From NCBI GenBank assembly GCA_030141605.1, contig JAQGDQ010000326.1, forward strand, positions 126,001-190,000: 64,000 nt of DNA, given 5' to 3'. Below, piece by piece: positions 21,971 through 35,645 of the stretch. Under the pieces are notes generated by a model. The model did no database searches and was not told the DNA's origin. It saw nothing but the letters and a program-made list of their open reading frames with translations. The position numbers and the translations under genes were made by a program. Numbering within the stretch: position 1 is the first letter of the stretch; every line of letters starts with the position of its first letter. The stretch comes from Tubiluchus corallicola. Its lineage: Eukaryota > Priapulida > Priapulimorpha > Priapulimorphida > Tubiluchidae.

Positions 21971-24900
21971 CTCTGCAAGGCGTACTTTTCAGATGCCGAA
22001 CAGTCACGACGAGCCCCTAGACTAAGTCCGTCTCGGAGACACACGTGCAACTGCAACCCAGCATAAGTAATTAATGCTCGTGTCTTGTGTATGTTTTAAC
22101 AAAATTAAAATTGCAATTATTGCGATCGCAGGTCGCCATGACGAGCTGAAGTTGCAGTTCTATCAGCAGATGATTGATGAACTATGACGTCGGTTGTCGT
22201 CACGAACGTTTATAATTATCGTTGTTTTCGACTTATCAAACTATCAACACAGTCGACGGGAATTACTTAATCAACCAAGAGTTTTCTTTCACTTATTCCT
22301 GCCCTGATTAATGGCAGTACAATTTCATTATGTGACTCAGTCATCCCAGTTGCGTCCTTTTCTGTTTCAAGAAAAATTTCTAACTTAGTTCTTATGAGTT
22401 AAATTAACTTTAATTATGCAAAGTTATCAGTGATCTCTACAACATAGTAACTTGTTAAGTCCTAACGTTCCATTCCTCAGTCAAATAATTCTGAACAAGA
22501 ACCGTGGTTTAAACGAGGATGGATTCCCGCATTTGCCTATAAACAAAGTTGATGTAAGAACGCATTCTTTTGCCTTCCATTTTATCGCCAAATAATAATT
22601 TGCTTATTCGCTGATCAAAATATTATCTAGTAAGTAAAATACTATAGTAGATTCTTTAAGCCTGGTGAACACGGACGCTGGAAATATAACGCGCGGAATA
22701 ATTTTTTGCTACTAGAATGTGCGACAACTGAGCATGCGTAATGAGGAAATTAAATACAGAAGTTACAGAATGCACAACGAAATTATGCTATCATTTTTAA
22801 TTTGATAAGAAAATTTAGCACTAATAACGTATATAAGATTGAATGAACTCAAATTGGTGAGGATGGCAGAGTTTATCATTTGAATATGCCTGGTCCATTG
22901 TGGTTTACTCATGTTGACCTGACTTTCACATTTTGGCTCCTATGACGGGCCCTTACATTGTTTTTTTAGCCATGGCGTGGTTTGAGCCCCTATACCAGGT
23001 GTCCTTCCTGTAAGTTTCGTGGTTCCAGGTACTATAATTTTATTCAATGTTATGATTTGATGTTTGGCGAGTTAACATGAATTAAAGTGGGCGTTTAAAA
23101 AATTCACTGACTAGCATAATGATGAAAAAATCATCGTATGGGTTCTATTAAATCCGCTTTGCTCGCGGATAAAAAGTAACATTTTATTGTCACAGAACAA
23201 CATGACCCAGCTACGTTTCGGCTCATGCAAGTCGCAGGCCGATGACTAATTGATTGTAAGCGAGACTCATTCGTATTTTATGAGCTCTTGGTTAAGTTTT
23301 TTATATACTAGTGAAAATGCATATTTCATGCACTTAATAATAAAGGAACGTCAAAGTTGAACATTAATTAATTAATTAGCGCTGCGTTATTTGTCACTGT
23401 TGCTGTTAATAAATAGCGAAAAGTGACAATAAATTTTGAAAATGAACAAGCATCAGACTAATAACTCAGATACAACCTAGTTAACAAGTGCAACGTTGTA
23501 TCGAGTAGTTTAATTCACCGCCGCCCATTAATAGTGGCGCTGATGTCGTCTTCTTATTTATTTGCCTAGTTTTCGTTTTGAAACGTCGTTTTCAATTTAA
23601 CAGCCTAATTTGCATTGCCTACGAGCAAAAAACTCCAAATTAGTCACGTAGCCGGCTTATTAATTGCTAATTATATTACGTTTTTAATTATGAATTATTG
23701 CGTTTCGTAATTTCTGTTTGTCACTTTGTTTTAGCTGCGTGTATTATTTTTGCATATTAATGAGGCCACATCAGCGCTAATCATGATTTGTTCTTATTTT
23801 ATTGCCCTGTTTCAAAAGCAACTTTTATGGGAGCGATTTTTAATGGAATTAACTTACAATTTGCTATCTGCGCTTATCTTTTATGACAACCGTTGTTTAA
23901 TTAGAGTTTTAACGAAGACTTTTAATTTTCGTAATTCACACTAATACAAGTTTTTGTATTTTACTGCTGGTTTGGTTGTATAGTTGTTGTTTTGATTAAA
24001 AAATTGTTTGTTACTTGTTTAAGTTTTGCTTGTTAGTCCATTCAGTTTTATTCCATTCGTTTATTACGCGTTTTATTTCATTTCTCTACCAAAACTCTAT
24101 TGGTGGCTTTTATTAAAATAGACGATTTTAAAAAACGACATTTGGAGTAATTACTTAAGATGCTTTTTAACTGAAAACACTTACAGGTGATGTAAAGTAA
24201 AGTAACTGCAGTATAGTAAGAACTGTAGATATCGCGAATCTATCCCTCTCTTTCTCTTTGCTTCTCTTTCTCTCACTCATTCTTTCTCTCTCAACGCAAT
24301 ACCTAGTAAGATGATTTTATCCGGGGATAAACGAATGAAACAGATATCACCTTGTAACCAAGTTCTGTTTTGAATATTCGACTCATAAATGCGAGATATC
24401 TGCCCATTTTAGTGGCTTACACATCCTCAGTGAGAGGGTAAGACGAAATAATTAGCAAATAAACAAAAACAATGAAATTTTACTCTTTGCAGAGTAGGAA
24501 ATTTATTGCTGACTGCGCAAATGCAAACGAATAGAGAAGCCATGCCTTTTAGACTTTCCTCTTGGCAGATTCGCATTACTTTTGAAACATTTCGCACTAT
24601 TAATGGAAATTTATGACAAATTCCACTTCGAGGCTGTAATTTGCTCAGCCATCAGCTTGTGAGTTGTACAAAAGCGTTTTACTATAAGAGTATCAGTAGT
24701 GGAATAATATAAGTTTATAACGGTTAAGATATTCACTTGAGAATGCTGGCCGGTCATTTTCTCCTCATAAACGCGCCTGATTATGATGGAGTTAATAGAT
24801 CTATGGATCTTTATTTCTTTATTTGATATTGCTGCGCAAATAAATGGCAAATTTGGATAATTTGTGTAATCAATATTTCAAGGCTACAACTTAAAAAAGT

Positions 24901-26550
24901 TAATTCTATTCATCTAATATAAATTTTATCCGACGGATGGCGACACCATCGAGGTGGTTGTCACAGCCATCTGCGATATTGAAAAGCATGACAATATCAA
25001 AGGAATTATGAAACGAATTCCCAAGACGAAAAAAACAGATAATGGAAGCCGTATGTCAGCACTAGGCATGTGTACTTCAAACACTAATTAAAGCTCAATT
25101 AGTAGTCTTCATTGAATCTCTGTCGTCGGGAATTACTTGTGAAGAGACAATTGAGGAAAAACAAAGCGGCTGCTAATAGCACGCAAGTAACTATATTCAT
25201 ATAATGCTTCTTTTATTCTGCTCGTTTAATATTGCTTTTGATTCAAATTCAATTTCTGTTGAACCAAATTAAAAATTACGCGAAGCTTTTAATATGTGAC
25301 GTGTTTCAACATCACGTCCATTTATGTGAAAGTCGAGAAAGCAGTTTGGTTCGAAATTATAACAATATCACAATGTCATCACCTACTGTTAGAAAATAGA
25401 AAGATGTTTCCGTGATACCCTAATTCATAATAAAACTATACTAAACTTGCAGTAAGATTTTATTTACAGTAGTCACATAGTCATCATCAGCATCACGTGA
25501 TACATTATACACGATCAAAAAAGATCGATCTAAATCGTCTAGATCGACAAAAAAAAGAAGGTCTAAACTTCTATAACAAACTTGTTTACCGTGGAAATGT
25601 TATTTGACTTTACAATAAACTTTCAAGGTTTTACTTATCCGTTGATATTTTCATGATTCAGAGTTTCTTACATGTCAAACCAACTGGCAAACAACTAAAG
25701 TTTATAAAAAGTTAATTAGCTTAATAATAACAACAAACAAAAATATCATGTATTTATTCGAAATAGCAAGTTGAAACTTCTGGTAATAGACCTAATATAT
25801 GTACATGTATATTCGAACCTAAGTAACATCTGTTTGCAGAACTTCGAATTGATTCAGATGATTTCTGCTGCGAAGATCTTAAAATTTAATTAAGCTCTTT
25901 CTTTAGAAATGGCTTCGCAGTATGAGCCTAATATGCAATTTTTGTTTTTTTTTGTTGGTAGGCACTGTACAATTAATTCAGGCGTGTGTAGCTATAAAAA
26001 TGATTCTTGCTAATGTTTTTGAGTAAAAGCTCCTTCAATATCAATTAAACTTTAACGCTCAGTTTTATATTTATATGAAGTTAACAATTTGCAGTTATGT
26101 ACCTTGCAAGTCTGTTTTGGGTTTTACCTTTTAGTGTTGTACTTCTTCTTGTTTACCTTCTACTGATAAAATCGATTGAAGGAGACAATTTCTCGCGTGA
26201 CTTGGCATTTTCAAGTGAATATGCTAAAACGAATTCATTAAGTTTTGGCAATATTAATTAATGTTAATCACATGCAAATGCATTAACTGAAAACATCACA
26301 GCGTGAAAATTATTTAATGAGAACAATGGTAACAGCGTAAATGGACGTTAATGTATTATTGTCTTTTCAAACTAAATAATTCATGGCTTTTACACTCCTT
26401 GCAATTAGGTTCTACAATTTTAATTGAGTTTGTGAACAGACTGCCTTAATTTCACGAGTTCCCCGACTGTTGACTAATTCGTGTAATTTGTTGTAATGCG
26501 TTTAATTTCGTCTATTGTTGTTTGAGAAAGTTTGAACGGTCGTCACGCGC
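21971..26550. other. dac intron: enhancer-like AT blocks, no gene
   Basis: No coding sequence is recognised in 4.6 kb. The interval 23520-23945 is dense in TTAATT/TAATTA cores and includes TGCATATTAATGAG at 23751-23764, a POU-type site, and 26220-26350 is similar. These could be cis-regulatory elements of dac. The frame at 23750-23944 probably reflects AT-rich sequence. Confidence 0.35.
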
Positions 26551-26948
26551 GCAAGAAAGAAGCGATGAAAAGAAAAAAGAAAAATGAAAGAGAAAGTGAA
26601 AGACAAGGAAAAACAAGGATGAGAAAGGACAAGGAAAAGGGAATAAAGGAAGACAAGAAGAAAATGAGAAATAACAGAAGGTGGGATAAAAGCGGGTCAA
26701 AAGAAACAGTCGAGAGAAAAAGAACGGGAGAAAGAAAAGAAAAGAAGAGAAAAGAAAAGAAAAGACCAGAAAAGAAAAGGGAAGAAAAAGAGAAGAAAGG
26801 AGAAGAGAAGAGGAAAGAAAAGAAAAGAAACAGAAAGAAGGAAAGAAAGAAAAAAAGGAATAAAAACATGAAAAGGGAAAGTAAAAAGGGAAATAAGAAA
26901 GGATAAATAATTAAAGAGAAGGAACGAAAGGAGGGAGGGAAAAAAAGA
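26551..26948. repeat. polypurine (GA/GAAA) tract, about 400 bp
   Basis: The plus strand is almost wholly A and G, with AAAGAAAAG units from 26735 to 26945. In the dac transcript it reads as polypyrimidine and begins about 90 nt after the donor of exon 27039-27178. Charged or Phe/Leu-rich frames over it are artefacts. Confidence 0.95.
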
Positions 26949-27038
26949 TACGTGGAAGGTACAACAAAAGAAAACGACGACTCAGTCTCGCTACCATCTA
27001 ACATTCGTAAATATTAACTAACTAATGCATGAACTTAC

Positions 27039-27178
27039 CTAGGGTGTGTGCACTGTCGTAAGGATTGTGTTCATAACTGTCCAGTCGAGCCTTTTTCAAT
27101 TTCATCAAACTTTCATGGTGCAGAGTTGGTCCTAAGCCAGCTAACAAGCTTCTCTTTGGTGGTCTTCCAGGTCTGGAA
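27039..27178 (-). CDS. dac: dac exon: AT-hook-like linker after DACHbox-N
   Basis: This 140-bp exon begins after a T-rich tract ending in AG and ends CTA-G before gtaagt, a strong donor. It opens by completing a codon with one base (T) and closes with one base (G). The peptide contains SRPGRPPKRSLLAGLG, then LMKLKKARLDSYEHN. Vertebrate DACH proteins have the same RPGRPPKR stretch directly after DACHbox-N, followed by a helix with a related Lys-rich run (VKKIKLE). The Gly-Arg-Pro core resembles an AT-hook, and the basic residues could serve as a nuclear localisation signal; both roles are inference. Vertebrate proteins carry an alanine-rich stretch between these two motifs, which is absent here. 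The upstream exon should end in the SKI/DAC fold at a Ser codon split AG/T. A 0.4-kb polypurine tract starts about 90 bp downstream in the transcript. Confidence 0.92.
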
Positions 27179-30100
27179 CTAAAAAAAGAGTTTCTCTTAA
27201 AGGTTGCCTCCTCTAACAAACTTGGCGACAGCTAATTGGTTATTTTGTGTTTGTGGTGTTCTGGGAACTCGGAACCTCCAATGAGAAAACATCAAAGATA
27301 CGGTTTTGTACACACAGTGTTAGATGTAAGTGGTATGTTTATTGTTCAACGATGGTGTTGTAAATAAATATATGAGCAACGTAACATTTTATAAGACGCC
27401 TGCCAGACAAGAAATTTCATAAAGTCTGACCAGTGTATTATACATTACGACGAATTACTGCTAAATCATGTACACAGTCGTTTTAAAATAGCCTTTAAAA
27501 AACTTCAAAACATCCATACTATTTGATCTTACGTCAAAATGTTGCACGAACTGATATAAAAAACATAATTGATACAATACATGACAAACATTTGAAAATA
27601 GTATTAAGTTGCCGCTTTAACTCTTTTAACTATACTAGGCTCTCCAAAGGATTAGAAAACTTCCCGGGATTGAAACCTCAAACATACATATATATATTGC
27701 AACAATTCTCATATAAACACTCTACCAACGCTATTGTTTCAGGTAGAAAGCAACAAGTAAACAAATATAATCATAATTTTAAAATATTGCTGATGTTGAA
27801 AGAATGTGTAAGAAGTCGAGTCAGCGATTTTAATAAATTGTACGCAAATTAATAATAAACCTCAAGAAACTATTAAATTTTGTTTGGCCCACAGACTTAA
27901 CTCCATTTTGAATTTTAATTTAGGCTTACTTATTTTCACTATTTTACCAGTTTTTTTCACATTAATAAACAAGCTATTTACAAACATGTTTTTAGACAAA
28001 ACTAAAAGGAATAGTAATAATTAACTATAGTTAAGGGCGTATGCTTCTTTTCCAGGATTTCAAAGTAGTCGTTTATCAATAATTACTATATCAAAATGAG
28101 CTTGATATGGCGGACATATGCAACACCTATAAATTGTACTACAATAATAACAGTTGGCAGTAACGAGCTTGTCCCATCTGCGGGCTTTTTGCAAAACCCG
28201 GGACTTTTCATCTGAAAGTGGGTCACTCAACATTTTTTCCGCAAAATGGAAACTGAGCATGCAGTCAGCGCCCTGCGGCACGTAGCACCTGGCAGGGCTC
28301 AAAACAGATGTAAAAATGGGGGTGATTCATTTTTTAATTCTACGATTGTGGAATTGCGTTTAGGGGCGGAATCCGACAGAGGCTGTCAACCTAATGCTGA
28401 TAAACCAGCTTACAGCTGAAATTCTTAAATGAACTGAGAGAAAATGAGGGAGGCGGCAGCCTTGGTGAATGAGTGATGCTAAAGTGCAGAAACCCACAGC
28501 TTATCGCATTAGTCTATTTCAATTTGTCCAGACGACCATTCTGGGTCAGAATTGAGTGTTTTTCGTGATATATGCAGCGATTATGCATTTATTCTTGACA
28601 ATTTGGCACAATGTTCGAAAAAGTTATGTGTTTTGCTCACTTTTCAAAGAAGATTTATGCATTTGTGACAAGCATAATAGAAAGAGAAGGAAAAATGTTT
28701 GCTCTGAAAGGGTGCATGTATTGCAGAATGTTCACTGTCAATGAGAAAAAATGTTTCGCGCAGCATGAATACGACGTCATTGTCTAGAAAGTAATTCTGT
28801 CTGGCGGAGAGAAAGAGATGCTGGCGTTTTTAAGTATAATTCACAACAGCATAATAAACTAGATATGTTCCATGCACTCTACATTGCAAGGCTACTGACT
28901 GTGGGTCTCAATCATATAAATGCAGTTGCAAATGCATACTTTTTGTTGCGAGGAAATAGCAATGATTTTAATTTCAAACAATACTGTCAAACAACACATT
29001 GTCCAATGGTATTCAGATTTAGCGAAAAGCTCGAGTAAGCCAGTTAATTCCAATATTTTGATATTTCAATATTCGCCTTCTTATATTTTACTATCTAGTG
29101 GCACTACATCTCTCGCAGGGTAACTTTGTTTTTAATTCTTAGGATTAAAAACAGTGTCAAAGAGTAATGTAAAATGTTATCACTAAACGCATTAATTTCC
29201 TGAATTTGAACACAGAGTTTCGGCTGCTGCTTCAGCCACTGTCAAACGTCTAAAAATATAAAAGAACTACTGTCTGCAGCATTAGTCATAATTATTGTGT
29301 GTAAAATAAATTATTAATCCGTCGAAAGCTGATGTATGAAATTTGAACCAATTAAACTATTTTGGCCGAACAATTTTAATAAATTAAATTAATACTAATC
29401 AGTCAAGCATTTCCTTATTTTAAACAGAATTTGAAAGTATAAAGTCCACGAGTATAGACAGTCTACATTTTCACAACAAAGAATCATCTCCTAAAACCAT
29501 TGCAAAATTTGATAAACAGGCAAACAACAGAAGAAAGTCATAAAGTGATTGTGCGCCACTGCAACCAGTTCAAATTTGGCATATGCAACTAGGAGGACAA
29601 TTATTTTAAAACTACTTTACACTGCAAAAATAGTTTTATCAATTTCTTCTCCTTTCTAGTAAATAATGACAAGCATTTTGCAGCCTCATAATAGTGACCC
29701 GGATAATAATTATTTCCTGAAATTCTGAAAAAATATACACTCATTACATTATTGTGGTTGCTTATTTACAGAAAACGTGTTCATATGTTCCCAGTATGTT
29801 ATTTCTGCGCTTCTGTGTTTGCCGCTTTTTATGCGTTTTCTTTGTGTGTTTTCACAGAGTAGATTTACTAATATCCACTTTGTAGTTTTGTGACTATGCT
29901 TCATCTGTTTCGTGTGCGATTAATGATTTTATTCCGTCTTTGTACTAAAAAGCTATTAGTCACTTAGCGTTTTTTACTTTCCTCCTTTCTCCCACGTGAT
30001 ACTTTAAATTTAAGCAACGAAATTATATTATTTTTATTTCTCCAAACCTTATTTGCACTTTACTTTACAATTAAAACTGTTGAAAGTTTGTAAAGTTTGT

Positions 30101-31004
30101 AAGACTATTCGTTTATAAACTACAACAGGACGTAGAAATTACCCAGTTATTATGCAAGGTGAAAATTACAGTGACATCGCGTTTTGTTGGTTTCGCTCTC
30201 GGAGCCTGGAGCAAAGCGGATGTAGAAACACGAAAATAAGGACATGAACTATTCTCTGTGGCGCACTCATCCAAAACCATTACAGGTTGTTAGGTTATCC
30301 GGACAAGAAGCGTGAAATTCGCCTCTCTTGGCAGGCGCGTGCGGGAAGCGATCCAGAAGTTACGCTATACATGTACATTTCAAGTAGAGTGTATACATAT
30401 GCCACTTGAATTATACTTTGTATGACGTACTGTCTTTGGTATGATTAATAACATGTTGTTTAAACCAAACTACCGTACCACAGAAATCCCCTTGCATTAG
30501 ACGGAAAATACCCCACCCGTCGTGGACTTTTTAAATCCAGGTCTAATATAAACAGTCACACAGCTAAAGACCAATACGAGTAGTGCACTTTTCGCATCTA
30601 CCTGTCTTAAATGGAATGCAACCAGGACAATATACCCGTCTTGTGCCTTTTCGTTACGCTCTGCACAGCCCTGGCCATGTACTTTTCATTACATGCAGGG
30701 CTATGATAATGTGTTTTTAAAATAAATCACACATCTACAAGTAGTGTGAACAGAGGTATAAACAGACCAAGTCATTAAATGTGTGAAAATGAATAAAGTC
30801 TCTGACTTGTCTCGTATCTTTTCGTGGTGTAAAGAGGTACAATTAGATTAGCAAAATTGTGTTCTGTCGGCAGCCAGTCAGTATTTCTGGAAAAAGTATT
30901 AAATTTATATAATATAGATAACTAAGATACTACACTTATATAGGCTTATGTAGTCATTTAACACCACTATGTAAAAATTTTGTGATGTTGAACAAAATTT
31001 GTTG
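27179..31004. other. 5' intron of dac, first part: no gene recognised
   Basis: The exon upstream of 27178 was sought by its expected SKI/DAC-fold end (KLISRKDFE-like) and not found. The interval 28130-28480 has higher GC than its surroundings and a minus-strand frame of 80 codons without family resemblance. A frame at 27523-27852 is also unrecognised. Confidence 0.45.
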
Positions 31005-31323
31005 TAATAGTGTAGTGTAGTGTAGTGTAGTGTAGTGTAGTGTAGTGTAGTGAAGTGCAATAGAGTGCAATGAAGTGCAGTGATAACATATCATATGCAG
31101 TGTAGTGCAGTGTAGTGTAGTGTAGTGTAGTGTAGTGTAGTGTAGTGTAGTGTAGTGTAGTGTAGTGTAGTGTAGTGCAGTGCAGTGCAGTGCAGTGCAG
31201 TGCAGTGTAGTGTAGTGTAGTGTAGTGTAGTGTAGTGTAGTGTAGTGTAGTGTAGTGTAGTGTAGTGTAGTGTAGTGTAGTGTAGTGTAGTGTAGTGTAG
31301 TGTAGTGCAATGCAGAGTAGTGT
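31005..31323. repeat. TGTAG/TGCAG pentanucleotide satellite
   Basis: About 60 units of TGTAG with blocks of TGCAG (31176-31205), interrupted at about 31075-31100 by a short unique stretch. Minus-strand frames of the type LHYTT are artefacts of the five-base period. Confidence 0.96.
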
Positions 31324-33638
31324 GATCGCATAAATAAGCCTGCATCTACCCTAACATAATCCCATCGCTGAAACACAAGTTTTGTGACCTTTGCTTTTAA
31401 TTGCACTCACAGATAGGCTGCTTGTTCTTCAACCAAAATGAATTTATAACTGAAAAATCTTTTTAGATTACATATCATTACCAGGGATCCAAAACTGACA
31501 CACACCGTTGCATTTACGTCAACGATTCAAAGTGATAATAATTTTTGCCAGCCAATATTTTCCTTGTAGGAGTAGTTTTTGTCCATTTCTTAATAAACAC
31601 CGTAAACTTAATCTAATACGAGTAATTTTAACTTTGTTGTCCATTTCTCAAATATCAAGTAAGTTAGTTTTTAATTTAAAATAATCAAGTTTCTTTACAC
31701 TTATATTAAAATCCTACTTGGTGTTAAGAAGTGGACGAAGGTAAAACTACTCAAACTATAGAAGAAGAGCGGCTGGCAAACATTATCTTTACATTGTACG
31801 GTTGGCGCAAAGGCAACAGTGTGCGTGTCTTTTATGTACAACGTTTCAAAAGGGTCCCGCAAAGATAAGCCACAAACGAACGAAATGAAGCATCGACACA
31901 CATTTTATGTTCATTTGTGTCCAAAATTAATGCTCTCTTTATGTCCAACGCGCGTATTGCATTTTAATTCCAAATCATAAACTTCGTTTTCAAGGGCGTT
32001 TCCAGACTGTCAACAATAATCCAAGGGACGATGCAAAAACACAGAGCAACAATAGCTTTTCATTTAATAGTTAGGGAAAATTTTCTGCTCAGGACGTTGG
32101 ATTGAATTTGTTGACATTTTTTGTGTTTGAAAATAACCACGTACTGAGAACTACGAATTGTCACACTTAGTACTCCCTTCGCCGAGGATCAATATTAATT
32201 GGTCGGACTCTTCTATAGTTCTCTGAGTCACATGACATGCGGCTCATAAACTTGGCCCCCGGTTCACGCACGATAACTAAACAGTCATTTCTTCAATTTT
32301 ATTGTTAATGCCTTGTGCCCTAGATGAATCAACAAAGTATAATTATACCAATGCGCTAGAATAAAATCACATATTTCCAAGTAACTCGTATGCCAATAAG
32401 TTTTTTTTAGTATAAACATTAAATGAATAAATTAGAATAGGGTAATAAGATAGTAAACGTTGGCGTAGCATTTAGTGAAAGTGATGGCCTACTATGACTG
32501 AAAGACATGGCTCATGCGTGTTGAATTCGTGTCTCGTGCATTATGGATGTGGCTATAACTGATCTACGAATTCAACGTTCTTTTTACAAACATGCACAAA
32601 ATACTATTTCGATCGATGACAAACTTTGATGCAAAATTAGTGTTTTGACATATTGTTGTCTCTCTTCTCGTCAACCGATGACGCTGCGTGCAAGTTTTTC
32701 TTTGCTAAGATAAATGATAATGGGAAATATCTTATTAATTCTGAAAAATAACATATTTATATTTTTCACAAATGATAAAATCTTAACTAAAAGAGGCAGA
32801 AGAGAGAGTCACCAGGTACATGGCGCTTACGGGGTTGCCACTTATTGCAACCGGGTTGCCATTTCTAATAAAATAAATGACGAAATGTCTACAAATTGAA
32901 TATAAGTTAGTCAAGAAAACGGTAATTTTAGAATTTGTCATTTTAAATAGATTTGTGGCCTAACATGCACACATTCGTGAAGTTTAGTGACATTATTTTG
33001 GTGACACTGTCACAGTGGTCGTATTGTTAATAATTAAGCTGCAGCAATTAGTAGATGTAATCTGCCTTGTAAATGCGAATGTTAATCACAGCGCTTCAAT
33101 CACGGACGCAAGAATGCGAATGATGCTGACAGGCACACCGATTGTAATTATCTCCACTCTTCAAGATTAACTGCAATGAACACGCACTTGACAATTGTAA
33201 TAAATTCCGCTGTTAGAATTGACCTGAACGTTCATTTCTAACTCCTAGGTTATTGCGCTCAAGAGTCGTAATTATTCTCGCTAAGAAAGAGAAGGTTGTA
33301 TAGGATGACCCTAAATTTTTGTTAGTAACACCCGCATCGAAACACCATCAATATATATTTCCTGTAAATGTTGAAGTACCATAAAAACGAAAGCGTTGCG
33401 GCAAGTTTACAATAAACCAAACCCTTTTTAGATTAATAATTATATTTTAATAATTTTAATATTTTTAATTTGTTTTTATTTAAATAAAAAATAATAATTT
33501 AGATTAAGTCAGCTGCAGAGATAATAATAAACTTCGATAAGGTAATTAATTAAAAACTGAAAAATTGCAATAATATAATAAAATTAAGTTAATCAGTCGA
33601 AAATAATTCCGTTTATTGTGGGTTTAAACCAAAATTCC
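31324..33638. other. intronic DNA, nothing recognised
   Basis: AT-rich, with no open frame above background, no RNA gene and no clear repeat. 33430-33600 is nearly pure A/T. Confidence 0.5.
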
Positions 33639-34159
33639 GAATTATTTTTCAAGTCGCCTTTGTAAGCTTTTTAAAGGTCAAAGGTCTTAACTAACTATAG
33701 CCTTATTATGTAGGTCACTTCAAAAAGAATATTTTAAAATGGAAAGCTTCCGGTTTTCTTTATTTAAATGTCTTTATTCAAATCCTGTCCACGGGTTCCA
33801 TGTTTTACTTTTGAGAAAATTGAGCTTATACCAGTTACTGAATTGTTTATTTGCTGTTGCTTTTGGGCTATTCTTTATTGATAAATTTCAACACGGGCGA
33901 CCTTTCACAGCATTATTGGTTAAACGTACCAAGTTTCACGGGATAGCCATAAAGATTAAATGAATAATTCAGTAACTGACATATGCTCAGTTGTCTCTGA
34001 AGCATGTCCGAGGATGGTCCTTAAGAATAAAAGAAAAAAACAGAAAGCCCTCTATTTTAAGTGAGTATATTATTTTTGAAGTAACCTGCATAATAAGATT
34101 AGTTAAGTTAAGACCTTTGACCATTGGAAAGCTTACAAAGTCAGCCTGAAAAATAATTC
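33639..34159. mobile_element. fold-back element with arms of at least 100 bp
   Basis: The left arm (33639 to about 33790) matches the reverse complement of the right arm (about 34005 to 34159), starting with GAATTATTTTTCA at both ends. Shared landmarks in order are TTTGTAAGCTTT, GGTCAAAGGTCTTAACT, CTTATTATG and ACTTCAAAAA. Identity is roughly 80 percent by eye. The central loop of about 215 bp has no transposase. It is a non-autonomous long-TIR element, superfamily unknown. Confidence 0.82.
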
Positions 34160-35289
34160 TACATTTTGCATCCACTGAACAGCATTATTTTCTACTGATG
34201 AACTTAATTATGTTACAACTTAGATGAAAAATTCATATTCAACAACGTAAACAGCAACTAGACAGATTCAGACCTATAGTTGTGCAGCTAACAAAAACAG
34301 TCAATCAGTACCTATTAACACAACCTTTTAAAAATTTAGAGGGTTGATAGATCACATAGCTGCTGGATATGTTCGTTTATGAGGAGACAGTAAATTTTGG
34401 TATATTAGCTTACTTTTAAACTTATATCAATAACCGAAAAATTATACCAACTTGTTTAATTAGAAGACAAAATTTCCTCGATCGTTTTACAACTCTTATG
34501 TCATTTGATAAGATAAACAATGTTAAAAGCAAATTAAGAACTAAAAGCTGAGAAGAAAGAATATTAAGCATTCACCTCTGGAACATCTGAAACTATACTG
34601 ACACACTTAGTTTTTTTAGAAATTCAGAAACAACAGTGCATTTCAACGACTCTCGTTCCCGTAAATCGAGCCTTCTGTTCAAGATTGGACAAGTTACAAT
34701 TAGTTTCCGCCCTGCATGCCTTCTTTAACTGATTTGTCAGAAAAACTAATCAAAGCCTGTCAAGCGTTTGTAGTCTGCATCAGGTGTTGGTGGTTTGATC
34801 AAACTAATCATTTTTCATTTAGGAAGTACATGAAATCAAACTGCTCACACCATTCAGTAGTTACAAAGAAGCCAGTTAATAGCAAGTTCCACTTCTGTTT
34901 TATTGCTTTAACTGTCTGTGAAACCGTGGAAGGAATCTTGATTATGTACTGAGAGCAAGTTATGGTGTTAGCAGTCTGTTTAACAGGGGTAAGTTGCTGC
35001 AGCAATGCTATGTAGGAACTAGGAAAAAAAACTAGAATGTTTATGCAACTCGCATGCAAAAAATCAAATATTTTAGTGTAAATTGTCTGAAGAGTTGCGA
35101 TGTTTGCATGGCGCAACAAAATAATAGCAAAATAACCACTGACAGCAACAATGCGTTAACAGTATTAAGGATCCTGCTTGCTCTTTCAAGAGCAGTAATG
35201 AGAGGTACTAATGTATAAAGTAGTTCCAACTCGGCTTCTAATATTCATCCGCTGTTGTCCTCACAGTTTACCTACTAATAGTTCAGCTC
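34160..35289. other. intronic DNA, nothing recognised
   Basis: AT-rich sequence with overlapping short frames on both strands at 34716-35229, none with a recognisable product. Confidence 0.5.
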
Positions 35290-35645
35290 TACTCCATTTC
35301 TGCCTTTGTCCCTTCGTAGTTTCCTGCTACCTTTTATCCTTCCTTTTTTCTTTCTTTCTTGCTTCCTTCTCTTTCTTTCTTCCCTCCTTCCTTCTACTTT
35401 TCGTCACCCTATTCTCTCTCTTTCCTTCAGTTTTTTACCGCATTTTATTTTTATTTCTTTCTTCATTCTTTCTTTTTCCTTCCGCTCTGTCTCCTTCTTT
35501 CCTTTATTTTTTCCTTCTGTTGGTTTTCTTTTTTCAGTCTTGGTTCTTTTATCGCCTCGTTTCCTTATTTTTCTTCTTTTCTCTTTTCACCGTTCCCTCT
35601 TTGTCTCTCGCTCTATTTTCTCCCCGCTGTCATCTTCCCCTGCCA
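35290..35645. repeat. polypyrimidine tract
   Basis: A degenerate TTC/TTTC/CTTT tract of about 350 bp. Three overlapping plus-strand frames rich in Phe, Ser and Leu are due to the composition. Confidence 0.9.

Noticed and set aside
26532-27004. Lys/Glu-rich 124-codon frame and antisense Phe/Ser/Leu-rich 153-codon frame
   Set aside because: Products of the polypurine tract, not a nuclear or membrane protein.
28060-28302. 80-codon Cys-containing minus-strand frame in GC-richer DNA
   Set aside because: Cys and His spacing does not fit a zinc-finger class I know, and it is not the missing dac exon.
30954-31406. 150-codon LHYTT repeat frame
   Set aside because: Five-base satellite gives a five-residue period in all frames.
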